From positions 1,612,001 to 1,676,000 of the forward strand of contig NZ_CP051488.1 in NCBI RefSeq assembly GCF_014490785.1: a stretch of DNA of 64,000 nt. Direction: 5' to 3'. The notes under the pieces were generated by a model. That model was not told where the DNA came from and did not search any database. It saw nothing but the letters and a program-made list of their open reading frames with translations. The position numbers and the translations under genes were made by a program. The first letter of the stretch is position 1, and every line of letters starts with the position of its first letter. This DNA comes from Kosakonia sp. SMBL-WEM22 (GTDB taxonomy: Bacteria > Pseudomonadota > Gammaproteobacteria > Enterobacterales > Enterobacteriaceae). Below are positions 36,372 to 44,863 of this stretch, piece by piece.

Positions 36372-37155
36372 AACAGACAGGATGCCCTTCAACCGGATGG
36401 GAAAAGGTACCCATCTGAATACCATAAATAGTATTTAATGACGCCGGTGTAACAATCTCAGCGGGTGAACCCAGAGCAATTAAATGTCCGGATTTAAGCG
36501 CGAGAAGATTACTGCAATATCGGGCTGCCATATTTATATCGTGCAGTACCGCGATGATTGTGATTTCCTTTAGATGGCATAATTTTTTTAGCAGACACAA
36601 TATTTCAGACTGCTGGGCAATATCCAACGCTGAGGTCGGCTCATCAAGTAAAAGACATTTAGTGTCTTGTGCAAGAGTCATCGCAATCCATGCTCTTTGC
36701 CTTTCACCGCCGGACAAAGAGTCAACCAGCCTCTTAGAGAGTCGTGACAGTCCTGTGTCAGCGATTGCTTCATCAACTTTCTGCATATCGTATTGGGTAA
36801 ATCGGCCCAGTGCGCCATGCCAGGGATAGCGTCCTAATGAAACCAACTCCCTGACTGTCATGCCCTGTGCGGAAGGGAGGTGCTGAGGTAGGTATGCAAC
36901 TTCGCGCGCAAATTCAGCATGTCCCCATTGCTCGACAGGACGTCCCTGAAATATAAGACTACCCGTTGAAGGAGAAAGATGTTTGCCAAATAGCCTGAGC
37001 AGCGTTGATTTACCCGAGCCATTATGTCCTATCAGGGCGTTAAATTCCCCGCCTGGGATAGTGACCGAGGATGGATATAATAATTGTTGTCCGTTAATTT
37101 GAAATGCTGCTTCTGACAATAGAAATAGCGCATTATGTTTTATCGTATTGTTCAT
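36361..37155 (-). CDS. FhuC-like ABC ATPase
   Basis: This 264-residue ATPase energises siderophore import. Walker A is GHNGSGKST (about residues 43-51), the signature is LSGGERQRAW, Walker B is CLLLDEPTSALD, and the switch His is in AVLHDINMAARYC. FhuC-typical HLPSAQGMTVRELVSLGRYP is present. Gene order receptor-ATPase-binding protein-permease equals fhuACDB of E. coli. Confidence 0.93.
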   Translation of the reverse strand: MNNTIKHNALFLLSEAAFQINGQQLLYPSSVTIPGGEFNALIGHNGSGKSTLLRLFGKHLSPSTGSLIFQGRPVEQWGHAEFAREVAYLPQHLPSAQGMTVRELVSLGRYPWHGALGRFTQYDMQKVDEAIADTGLSRLSKRLVDSLSGGERQRAWIAMTLAQDTKCLLLDEPTSALDIAQQSEILCLLKKLCHLKEITIIAVLHDINMAARYCSNLLALKSGHLIALGSPAEIVTPASLNTIYGIQMGTFSHPVEGHPVCYVQ

Positions 37156-37169
37156 CAGACCCTGTAAAG

Positions 37170-37187
37170 CGGGCAGGTGCCTGCCCG
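37170..37187 (-). other. Hairpin between fhuA-like and fhuC-like genes
   Basis: Arms CGGGCAGG/CCTGCCCG with a 2-base loop in the 39-bp gap. No proper T-run follows on the minus strand, so it probably stabilises the receptor message or lowers downstream expression rather than ending transcription. Confidence 0.6.
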
Positions 37188-37194
37188 TTTACCC

Positions 37195-39399
37195 TCAGAA
37201 ATGGAACGTGGCAGTGGCTGTCATCTGGCGCCCAGCGCCACGGAAACAGCCATAGTCGGCAAAACAGCTTGAAACGTATTTTCGGTCCAGAATATTAGTA
37301 ACGTTAAGAGCAATGTTTGCCCCTCTCAGTCCGAGCTGGCTAAGTTCATAGCTAACCAGTCCGTTCCAGACGGCAACACTACCCACTTTGAACGTATTCT
37401 CTGAATCCCCCCAACTGGAGCCAATAAAACGCCCTCCGCTTCCAAGGGTCAACCCATTCAGTGCTCCCTGACTGAAGGTGTAGTCGAGCCAGAGGGAAGC
37501 CTGATGTTCAGGAACCTGATCAGGCGTCTTTCCCTTCAGTTGTGTGTCTTTGGTATATTCAGCGTGTGTATAGCTGTATGAGGAAATTAAGTTCAGATTA
37601 TCCGTTAATCCGGCTTTCGCTTCGAGTTCAATACCCTGGACTTCAATTTCACCAGCGGCCACTTTAAACAGAGGGTTATCTGGGTCTGTTGTCAGATTAT
37701 GCGTTTTGGTGAGTTGATATACTGCTGCACTGAGCATGGCAGAACGTCCATGTGGCACATAGCGCACGCCCGCTTCGTACTGTTCACCTCGTGATGGTGC
37801 ATAGGAGACCGGAGGAGTTGAAGATAACCCGAAGCTGTTAGGTTCAAATGACTGGCTGTAGCTGATGTAAGGTGTGATGCCATTATCAAACAGGTAATTT
37901 AATCCACTCCGCCAGGTAAACTGATGATCGTTTCGGGAGATACCGGTATTTGTCTGGCGAAGATAGGTTTCCTGACGTGACCAGTCATAGCGTCCCCCCA
38001 GCGTGAGCAACCAGTTTTCATACTGCGCTTGATCCTGTACATAAATACCTGTCTGACGAGTCTTGTCATGCGCATAAGGTTCTGCGTCACCAAAAGCAAA
38101 ATCATTCTGCTCTGGGTTATACAAATCCAGAGGTGTCGCAGAACCATACAGGTTACTGATGTCATTGTTTAAATTTCTGTAATCGATACCTGATAAAAGA
38201 GTGTGGTCAATATTCGCTGTGTGAAAATCACTCTCAAGCTGAGTATCCACAGAGAAACTATTCATCCGCTCGTTATCAATAAATTGCCCGCGCGAGATCG
38301 TGTGATTTAAATCGGCAGAAGGTACATCAGGGCAATCAGTCGTGGAGCAAATTCCTCTTCCATAGACACTTTGCTGTGACGTTTTGACTCTGGAATAACG
38401 CAGGTTCTGCCTGAACGTATAGTTGTCAGACAATACCTGTTCGAAGCTATATCCTACGGATCGCTGGTAACGTGACCAGGTATTATTGGGTGCGCTGTCG
38501 TCAAAATCGTCAGGCAGTCTAGCCCCGTCAGGCAACGGATCTAAAGTACCTTGTCTTGGCATCCATCCATAATATCCCACCTCAGGTTCGTTCTGAATGT
38601 TGGACAAGAATGTAAACGTTGTGTTTTCGTCCGGACGCCAGGTAAAAGAAGGCGCTATTGCGAAACGCCGCTGCCTTGAAAGGCTTTGTTCCTCATCGGA
38701 AGAACGGGCCATCCCTGTAATCCTGAAAGCGTAAATCCCCAGGTCATCCAGCGTGTCACCGAAATCGAAACCAGTTTGCATGAGGTTATTCGATCCCATT
38801 TTAAACTGCACTTCGCGTACTGGAGTGTAGACCGGGCGCTTGCTTACCATCGAAACAATGCCACCGGGATTACTCATTCCATACAGAACTGAGGCGGGGC
38901 CTCGAAGTACCTCAATCCGTTCGAGCAAATAGGGTTCGGTCGACATCTCGTTCCAGTTGTCGCCAGTGAGTTTGAGGCCATCCAGATAGTTGTTTTGTCC
39001 CTGTCCGGATGAAAAACCACGAATCTTAACCATATCAAAAGCGTTAGAGCTACCTCTGTCAGATACGGTTACTCCTGGCGTATATCCGAGCGCGTCCTTT
39101 AACGATTTAGGCTGCAAAATATCGATTTCTTTTCGCGTGATCACGGAAATGGACTGGGGGATATTTTTTATATCAGAACTGGTTTTTGTACCCGTAGCCG
39201 ACTTTTTGGATACCAGCCCAGGAGTTGCTCCCCAGGGGTCTTCGCTGCTGTTTTTTTCAGCATCAGCGCTGACCAGAATGCTATCTTCTGCGTATACGGT
39301 GTTTGCTGTAAGGGCTGACAGTAAGGCAATTTTCAGGGTTACAAAAAGGGGGCTTAGTCCAGATACTTTGCGAGACGCGTTGACAGAAGAGCGATACAT
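37195..39399 (-). CDS. FhuA-like TonB-dependent ferric-siderophore receptor
   Basis: This 734-residue outer-membrane receptor has a signal peptide ending in VYAED, a TonB-box-like stretch EDSILVSA, and a plug domain with NIPQSISVITRKEIDI and VRGPASVLYGMSNPGGIVS. A 22-strand barrel ends with ATFHF. The C-terminus SSCFADYGCFRGAGRQMTATA has the Cys pair and spacing found at the end of FhuA. The start at 39399 has CAGGAAC upstream; an earlier in-frame start 54 bp upstream lacks one. The ligand is probably a hydroxamate such as a ferrichrome; phages and colicins may use it. Confidence 0.88.
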   Translation of the reverse strand: MYRSSVNASRKVSGLSPLFVTLKIALLSALTANTVYAEDSILVSADAEKNSSEDPWGATPGLVSKKSATGTKTSSDIKNIPQSISVITRKEIDILQPKSLKDALGYTPGVTVSDRGSSNAFDMVKIRGFSSGQGQNNYLDGLKLTGDNWNEMSTEPYLLERIEVLRGPASVLYGMSNPGGIVSMVSKRPVYTPVREVQFKMGSNNLMQTGFDFGDTLDDLGIYAFRITGMARSSDEEQSLSRQRRFAIAPSFTWRPDENTTFTFLSNIQNEPEVGYYGWMPRQGTLDPLPDGARLPDDFDDSAPNNTWSRYQRSVGYSFEQVLSDNYTFRQNLRYSRVKTSQQSVYGRGICSTTDCPDVPSADLNHTISRGQFIDNERMNSFSVDTQLESDFHTANIDHTLLSGIDYRNLNNDISNLYGSATPLDLYNPEQNDFAFGDAEPYAHDKTRQTGIYVQDQAQYENWLLTLGGRYDWSRQETYLRQTNTGISRNDHQFTWRSGLNYLFDNGITPYISYSQSFEPNSFGLSSTPPVSYAPSRGEQYEAGVRYVPHGRSAMLSAAVYQLTKTHNLTTDPDNPLFKVAAGEIEVQGIELEAKAGLTDNLNLISSYSYTHAEYTKDTQLKGKTPDQVPEHQASLWLDYTFSQGALNGLTLGSGGRFIGSSWGDSENTFKVGSVAVWNGLVSYELSQLGLRGANIALNVTNILDRKYVSSCFADYGCFRGAGRQMTATATFHF

Positions 39400-39433
39400 A
39401 TTTTGTTCCTGGTATAAACAACCTGAATGCCAA

Positions 39434-39448
39434 TGAGAGTGATTTTTA
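39434..39448 (-). promoter_or_regulatory. Possible Fur box before the fhuA-like gene
   Basis: TGAGAGTGATTTTTA matches about 10 of 14 positions of the 7-1-7 Fur consensus TGATAAT-N-ATTATCA. It lies 35 bp upstream of the start. This would give iron repression, as expected for such operons, but the match is imperfect. Confidence 0.45.
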
Positions 39449-39453
39449 TTCAC

Positions 39454-39886
39454 ATCGCAGGGCGGAGTGGCCCCGGTTTGATCGTGGATACAGTATTATT
39501 TTGTTCTGGCAGAGAATATTGATAAAGCGACAAATAACATTGCTATCTCGCCATGCTGAACTTTAAAACGAAAGATGAAGGATTTATATGATAAGAGGGA
39601 GTGTTTCACCTTAGTACAATAGGCGTTAAATGAGAAATTAGCGCTTAAGAATGTAGGTTTTACGACATCATATGTTTAATTGTCGCCAGCGACACAAGTA
39701 ATTAATTGATAAATATGCTCCAAATCAATTGGTTATGTCTGGCAATCTTTATTTGGGCATTCAATTTGTGATTGACCCAATAAAGATGGAGCCTTAACAT
39801 AGTATTAACTTATTGTGCAGGTGAACTGATAGTTCAGCACATTCCTTAAATGATTCAGTCGAATCATTAGCAATGTGAGGATACTC
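39454..39886. promoter_or_regulatory. Intergenic control region with two tandem palindromes
   Basis: No gene is seen up to the small ORF at 39887. Two dyads stand out: TGAACT-GAT-AGTTCA at 39822-39836, flanked by outer GTGC/GCAC, and AATGATTC-AGTC-GAATCATT at 39849-39868. They could be operators or RNA hairpins controlling the small ORF and the genes after it. Confidence 0.5.
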
Positions 39887-40024
39887 ATGAAAATTCAACT
39901 GTCAGGTTTCTGTGTAATATTTAAATCAGTTATTCACTCTGTTTTGACTCCATTAAATCAAAGAAAACGTTGCCGCTCAGATGGTTTTTTTAACGCTAAC
40001 GCTGGTTTTGCTCGTTTTTACTGA
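39887..40024 (+). CDS. Small 45-residue ORF upstream of the FAD monooxygenase
   Basis: ATG at 39887 follows GTGAGGATACTC, a good ribosome site. The product starts MKIQLSGFCVIFKSVIHSVL, has a basic middle (QRKRCRS) and ends GFFNANAGFARFY. The N-terminal half is moderately hydrophobic. It matches no family that I recognise. Two palindromes lie just upstream and the FAD monooxygenase gene starts 85 bp downstream, so it may be a leader peptide or a small membrane protein of the same operon. Confidence 0.5.
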   Translation: MKIQLSGFCVIFKSVIHSVLTPLNQRKRCRSDGFFNANAGFARFY

Positions 40025-40109
40025 GCTCTGTTTGAAGCAGTCTACACATTCTCTGCATCATTCCTGGCGCTCTGCGTGGAATTGAAAATTAGATAACGAT
40101 GGTTTAAAT

Positions 40110-41348
40110 ATGAAACAGACAGGTCAAAAAAAGAACATTCTCATTTGTGGATCAGGTATTGCCGGACCAACACTGGCATTTTGGTTAGCTAAGCAAGGGC
40201 ATAAGGTCACTGTCGTTGAGCGAGCATCAAGCTTACGCTTAACGGGGCAAACTGTAGACATTCGCGATGAAGGCCGTGATGTGGTTGAGCGCATGGGGCT
40301 TCTTAAAGACATTTCAGAATTAATGACAAATGAAGAGGGTTTGCGTTTCGTTGACAGCAAAAATATCATTCAGGCTGAATATCCAAGTGCAGGTGGGAAG
40401 AAGTCATTTGTTACAGATATAGAAATACTCAGAGCCGACTTATCGACGCTTCTGCTGAAATCGACACAAGATGATGTTGAGTATATTTTTGGAGATTACG
40501 TCACTTCCTGTCACGAGAATGAAGCTGAAGTCATTGTTAACTTCAAAAATCATGCTCAAAGAACTTTTGACCTTATGGTTATTGCTGAAGGTATGCGGTC
40601 ATCCACGCGCGAACTCGTTTTTGGTAAGGTTCCTGTTCATCACATTGGTCTATACACTGCCTATTTTGCGATGCCTTATCAGCCTCAGGATGGGACATGG
40701 GTGCGCTGGAGCAATTGTACGGGTGGAAAGTCTATTCTGTTACGCCCGGACCAGGGACGCTCAACCCGGGCATATCTGTACATCAGAAGCAGTAAGCGAG
40801 GCATTGACCTTACAGGCCGAAGTGCCGTTAATAGCTTCATAAAAAGCACTTTCAGGAACGATGGCTGGGAAGCACCACGCATACTTGAAGAACTTGATAA
40901 AACTGACGATATCTTCTTTGAAGATCTTGGGCAGATACGAATGGACTCATGGTCCAGGGGAAGAGTCGTATTGCTTGGGGATGCGGCTTATTGCGCGACG
41001 CCTGTAAGTGGTATGGGTACCACTCTTTCAATCGTAGGTGCATATATTTTGGCCAAGTCACTGTTGACCAGTGAGGATCATCATGCTGCATACAAAGCGT
41101 ACGAGCAAAAAATGCGACCCTATGTGCAACAAGCTCAGTCGATAAAACCCTGGACTATACGACTCGAACAACCTTCAACCAAACTGGGTATTGCGCTATT
41201 TTATAGGTGGAAGCGACTAGAAAAGACGAAGCTCATGCAGTTCCTTATGAGTCCTTTTGGGCCTAAAAGAGAGCATGTGGATTTTTTGGGCGCTCCCATC
41301 GTTTACGACACAGACATCACTCGCGCACCTGAGAAATCAACTTTGTAG
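40110..41348 (+). CDS. FAD-dependent monooxygenase (aromatic hydroxylase / TetX-like fold)
   Basis: This 412-residue class A flavoprotein hydroxylase uses FAD, NADPH and oxygen. The Rossmann motif is ILICGSGIAGPTLAFWLA (about residues 10-27) followed by VVERASSLRLTGQTVDIRD. The second FAD motif is VVLLGDAAYCATPVSGMG. The architecture is shared by TetX, RIF monooxygenases and many tailoring enzymes. The substrate cannot be told. It lies upstream of a second lpxC in the same direction, so modification of an antibiotic is possible. Confidence 0.85.
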   Translation: MKQTGQKKNILICGSGIAGPTLAFWLAKQGHKVTVVERASSLRLTGQTVDIRDEGRDVVERMGLLKDISELMTNEEGLRFVDSKNIIQAEYPSAGGKKSFVTDIEILRADLSTLLLKSTQDDVEYIFGDYVTSCHENEAEVIVNFKNHAQRTFDLMVIAEGMRSSTRELVFGKVPVHHIGLYTAYFAMPYQPQDGTWVRWSNCTGGKSILLRPDQGRSTRAYLYIRSSKRGIDLTGRSAVNSFIKSTFRNDGWEAPRILEELDKTDDIFFEDLGQIRMDSWSRGRVVLLGDAAYCATPVSGMGTTLSIVGAYILAKSLLTSEDHHAAYKAYEQKMRPYVQQAQSIKPWTIRLEQPSTKLGIALFYRWKRLEKTKLMQFLMSPFGPKREHVDFLGAPIVYDTDITRAPEKSTL

Positions 41349-41461
41349 GAAATAGATTCAGTCAGCGAGAGCTAAGCGAGTCGCTGACTGCGTTGCTATT
41401 GATTTAATTTACTACTCGAATACATTTGCAAAGAGAATTAGTTTCGATTACAGGCCTTGAT

Positions 41462-42388
41462 ATGATTAAGCAAAAAACTATCAGAACCTCTGTTTCAATG
41501 ACAGGCATAGGGTTACATAGTGGATTAAAAGTCCAAATGAATGTCATTCCTGCAGGAATCAATACGGGGATCGTTTTTCGTCGTGTTGATCTGCACCCAG
41601 CAGTCGATATTCCTTTACGTGCCGAAAGTATTAATGAAACGACGCTTGCTACTACTATCTTCAATGATGATGGTGTACGAGTTTCAACAATCGAACATTT
41701 ACTCTCGGCAATATCTGGGTTAGGAATCGATAATCTTTTGATCGAACTTAACGCAGGTGAAATTCCCATTGTAGATGGAAGTTCTGCGCCATTTGTATAT
41801 TTACTGCTCAATGATGCAGGTGTCATTGAGCAGAGTGCCCCTAAGAAATTCCTAAAAATTAACGAAGAAATACGTGTAGAGCTTGACGATAAATGGGCAA
41901 CCTTAGCCCCCTTTAACGGTTTTCACCTGGATTTTACTATTGATTTTAATCATCCAGCGATAAGTTCGGACAATAAAAGATATACAACCACCTTGAATCC
42001 TGAAGTTTATATCGCTGAAATCTCCCGGGCCCGTACGTTCGGTTTCTTGCGCGACGTTGAGTATCTTCAGTCGAAGGGCTTGGGTCTGGGTGCGAGTTTA
42101 GACAATGCAATTGGCCTTGATGAGTTCCGGGTGCTGAATAAAGACGGGCTGCGATACGAAGATGAGTTTGTCCGACATAAAACACTCGATGCAATAGGAG
42201 ATCTTTTTGTCTGCGGCTATAACATTTTGGGCGCGTTCACCGCATATAAATCCGGTCATGCTCTTAACAATCTCCTCATCAGAAGTGTTCTACAAAATCA
42301 ACAGTCCTGGGAGTTCGTACAGTTAGATACTGCGCCGTTTTCCGAAGTGCTGACAGATTCCATGATAGAGCTTGCTTACGCCAGATAG
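41462..42388 (+). CDS. Second LpxC-type UDP-3-O-acyl-GlcNAc deacetylase
   Basis: This 308-residue protein is homologous along its length to LpxC, the zinc enzyme for the committed step of lipid A synthesis. All key residues are kept: catalytic Glu78 and zinc ligand His79 (STIEHL), zinc His239 and Asp243 (RHKTLDAIGDL), and catalytic His266 (SGHALNN). The acyl-passage region (about 195-220) differs from E. coli at several positions: C207 to G, F212 to L, C214 to N, V216-V217 to G-L. Housekeeping lpxC lies in the cell-division cluster, so this is a cargo paralogue. ATG at 41462 preserves the usual MIKQ start. Confidence 0.9.
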   Translation: MIKQKTIRTSVSMTGIGLHSGLKVQMNVIPAGINTGIVFRRVDLHPAVDIPLRAESINETTLATTIFNDDGVRVSTIEHLLSAISGLGIDNLLIELNAGEIPIVDGSSAPFVYLLLNDAGVIEQSAPKKFLKINEEIRVELDDKWATLAPFNGFHLDFTIDFNHPAISSDNKRYTTTLNPEVYIAEISRARTFGFLRDVEYLQSKGLGLGASLDNAIGLDEFRVLNKDGLRYEDEFVRHKTLDAIGDLFVCGYNILGAFTAYKSGHALNNLLIRSVLQNQQSWEFVQLDTAPFSEVLTDSMIELAYAR

Positions 42389-42433
42389 TTTTTTCGATAC
42401 AACTTTATTGCCAGAACATGGCTTAGGAAACGG

Positions 42434-42451
42434 GCAGCCCTTGTGGCTGCA
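42434..42451. terminator. Hairpin between lpxC paralogue and amine oxidase genes
   Basis: GCAGCC/GGCTGC with a short loop between two convergent genes. Modest stem and no strong T-run, so tentative. Confidence 0.4.
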
Positions 42452-42485
42452 CTTGAGGTCAGGCGGCACTGGAGCCTATCATAAT

Positions 42486-43580
42486 TTATAATCGCTGCAG
42501 TAAATGATTAACTCCTTCTGATGCAGCATCAACTGCGCCCGCAAGATAACCTGAAAATTGTGGCGACCATTCACTGGCAATCCCCGTCATTTTACCTGCC
42601 CAAACTCCGTTCACTGGCGTCTGTTCAGGTAATGAATGCCCAAACTCCTGCCGCAAATCCTGTTTTGTCGCCGTAAAAGGATCGGCTGCCCAGTCTTTTA
42701 TAAATTCTCTTAGTGGGTCTGCCGCAGACTGGCCAAACAATCGTACAAGCTGTTCCCGGCACATCTGCATAAGTACAGCTTCAGAGATTTTCCTTCTCGC
42801 TTGTGCTGGCACACCGATAAAACCAAATATCGCGGTGATACCTGATTCTGGCTCGGACACATCGTGAATTTCTACCATAGGCCCAATCTGACTGCTTGCA
42901 TCACCAGAGAGATTTTGTTGCTGCAGGAAATCTTTATTATATAAGGCGACATATTTAGCATGGGGAGCCATCCATGTTGGGATCTTACTCCAGCCTGTAA
43001 GCAGCCCATCTGGCAACGCCGGTTTGAAGTCAATTCTTGCCGCCTGTGCGGGTGGCAGAGCCAGCAGGAGGTGATCACAGGCGTAGGCCATGCTTTTACC
43101 ATTTTCCGCTCGGCTATGCACCAGTACTTCTTCACCCTTACTGGAGACTGCCATAACCTGCTGGCCGAGCATAATTTTCCCGGACGGGATCTGACTTTTC
43201 AACGCAGATGTCAGGGCCTGCATACCGCCTTTTAGCCTGAATGATGGTGGTGATGTTTCATACGATGGATAACGTTGTGGTGCAGAATGGCGATGGCGTT
43301 CAAACATCATTTCTCCCGGGCGAGTCTGCGGGATAAGAGAGAGATCGAGCGCATTAACAAGGCGCGCGAGTTCGGGCTGCATATCAGGCCAGAACCATGT
43401 AGCACCCATATCGACATGAAGTCCGTCAGGGGTGTTTGCTAACATCTGGCTTGAAAGGACACGCCCGCCGGTTCTTTCTCTTGCCTCGAGTATCGTACAG
43501 GCCACACCCGCCTTTTGAAGTAATGTCGCGGCGTATAAACCACTCACGCCTGCGCCGATAATAACAACTTTGCCGCTCAT
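42486..43580 (-). CDS. Flavin-containing amine oxidase-like oxidoreductase
   Basis: This 364-residue protein has an FAD Rossmann motif VVIIGAGVSGLYAATLLQ and the amine-oxidase hallmark ILEARERTGGRVLS. HVDMGATWFWP and the C-terminal FSGYLAGAVDAASEGV are typical of monoamine-oxidase-like proteins. The substrate is unknown. The start overlaps the stop of the cupin gene by 4 bp, so the two are coupled. It is last in a minus-strand group of three that starts near the LysR gene. Confidence 0.82.
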   Translation of the reverse strand: MSGKVVIIGAGVSGLYAATLLQKAGVACTILEARERTGGRVLSSQMLANTPDGLHVDMGATWFWPDMQPELARLVNALDLSLIPQTRPGEMMFERHRHSAPQRYPSYETSPPSFRLKGGMQALTSALKSQIPSGKIMLGQQVMAVSSKGEEVLVHSRAENGKSMAYACDHLLLALPPAQAARIDFKPALPDGLLTGWSKIPTWMAPHAKYVALYNKDFLQQQNLSGDASSQIGPMVEIHDVSEPESGITAIFGFIGVPAQARRKISEAVLMQMCREQLVRLFGQSAADPLREFIKDWAADPFTATKQDLRQEFGHSLPEQTPVNGVWAGKMTGIASEWSPQFSGYLAGAVDAASEGVNHLLQRL

Positions 43581-44266
43581 GAAGTGACTCCGAACAGGGT
43601 TTCTGGGCTAAGATGTCCCGTTTTCAAATAGAGAAGAGTATCCGTCCCAGCGGCCAGCAATGCGGGCATATCTCTTGGCGGCAGCCGTAACCAACTACCT
43701 TTCTCATATTCGCCTTGCGGATCTGTGAGAGTCCCTTCCAGTATCATCAGCTCTGCTCCTCCAGTCAGGGGAGTACAAAAAAGACGCTCTCCAGGCGCGA
43801 TTTTCAGTAGCATGACGGTTTCAGATGTGCTGGAGAAAAGAGGGCATACTTGTCTTCCCGGACGACCGTGCCAGTTCGACATATCCTTCGTATTGATTCT
43901 TAAAGGCTGCCGTTCTTCAGGATTCATCTGGCGCAGCTTCACGAAAATAGTCGTACCGCCATGACTCGAAGGTTGGTGAGAAGAACCATCCGGGCTGCGC
44001 AGGTACCAGCCTGCCGGATAATTTGTCCCGTTCTCAGTAAAGATGCCGCTCAGGACAAGAATTTCTTCTCCACCAGGGTGATTGTGTACGGGAAACATAG
44101 AGTCAGGGGCATACCTGACAAGACTGGTCGCGCGGGCCTGCTCGCGGCCGATTCTGTCGAGCATCACTCGTTCGACACTAGGCTGAGGGGAAGCTACCCA
44201 CTTGTAGCGGTCAGGCGTCATTACAGCACGCTGTGAAAAATCTGAATTCAGTAACATCATATTCAT
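43577..44266 (-). CDS. ChrR-like double-cupin protein
   Basis: This 229-residue protein has two cupin barrels. The first carries the metal motif VHNHPGGEEILVLSG and the ChrR-type GWYLRSPDGSSHQPSSHGGT. The second is weaker (PGERLFCTPLTGGAELMILE). Such anti-sigma-like cupins are often dioxygenases or bind zinc; no sigma factor gene is nearby, so an enzymatic or detoxifying role is more likely. Four-base overlap with the amine oxidase gene. Confidence 0.75.
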   Translation of the reverse strand: MNMMLLNSDFSQRAVMTPDRYKWVASPQPSVERVMLDRIGREQARATSLVRYAPDSMFPVHNHPGGEEILVLSGIFTENGTNYPAGWYLRSPDGSSHQPSSHGGTTIFVKLRQMNPEERQPLRINTKDMSNWHGRPGRQVCPLFSSTSETVMLLKIAPGERLFCTPLTGGAELMILEGTLTDPQGEYEKGSWLRLPPRDMPALLAAGTDTLLYLKTGHLSPETLFGVTS

Positions 44267-44298
44267 AATATGGCACCCTTGCAGGTGCCCTTTAGGGG

Positions 44299-44643
44299 TT
44301 ATTTGTTCGGCAGGCTGTCGTAAACATCTAGGGCACGTGCAGTGTATGTCAGCGCTGCACCAGTGTTCAGGTTAATGGCGACGGCCAGTGCCTCTGCAAT
44401 CTCTTCTCGGGTGGCTCCGTGCTTAACCGCAGCATCTACATGCACGGCCAGACAACCATCGCAGCGCGTGGTGACGGCGACGGCCAGCGCGATCAGTTCG
44501 TGGGTCTTGGGATCGAGATGTTTATTCTCAGATGCGCCTTTGTCCATCTGCTGAAAGCCTTTCATAAATTCTGGCTGTAATTTGGCAAATTTACCGATGG
44601 TTGCGAGCAGGCCGCTGCGATATTCATTCCAGTTTAAAAACAT
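44299..44643 (-). CDS. AhpD-like carboxymuconolactone decarboxylase family protein
   Basis: This 114-residue protein has an AhpD-like redox motif CDGCLAVHVDAAV (CxxC followed by His), which suits a thiol-dependent peroxidase or hydroperoxide reductase partner. The helical bundle is typical of the family. It starts the minus-strand set ahead of the cupin and amine oxidase genes, with 32 bp to the next gene. Confidence 0.85.
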   Translation of the reverse strand: MFLNWNEYRSGLLATIGKFAKLQPEFMKGFQQMDKGASENKHLDPKTHELIALAVAVTTRCDGCLAVHVDAAVKHGATREEIAEALAVAINLNTGAALTYTARALDVYDSLPNK

Positions 44644-44863
44644 GTTGGGCTCCGGTTGGAATAGGTTTCAGATAAAAATGACGTCCCTTGCCAACGTCTC
44701 TGGCGCATTAGCAAGGGTGTATATCATTCACTGGGGACGATTATCAGAAAGCCCGGTAACTTCAACAAATCAGATATTCTTGCGAAGCGGTGAAGAAATT
44801 CTATGTCGTGAGGTTGGTAGCGGAAGGGGCATCACGCGGTCGAGTAATGCCTGTACCTGGATA

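Noticed and set aside
40110..41348. Calling the flavoprotein a tet(X) tetracycline monooxygenase
   Set aside because: The fold and FAD motifs fit many class A hydroxylases; nothing in the sequence fixes tetracycline as substrate.
41462..42388. Treating this as the housekeeping lpxC
   Set aside because: The housekeeping gene lies after ftsZ in Enterobacteriaceae; here the neighbours are cargo genes within a transposon and the acyl-passage residues differ.
43577..44266. ChrR anti-sigma factor controlling an ECF sigma factor
   Set aside because: No sigma factor gene is adjacent and the usual N-terminal zinc anti-sigma domain is absent; only cupin domains are seen.
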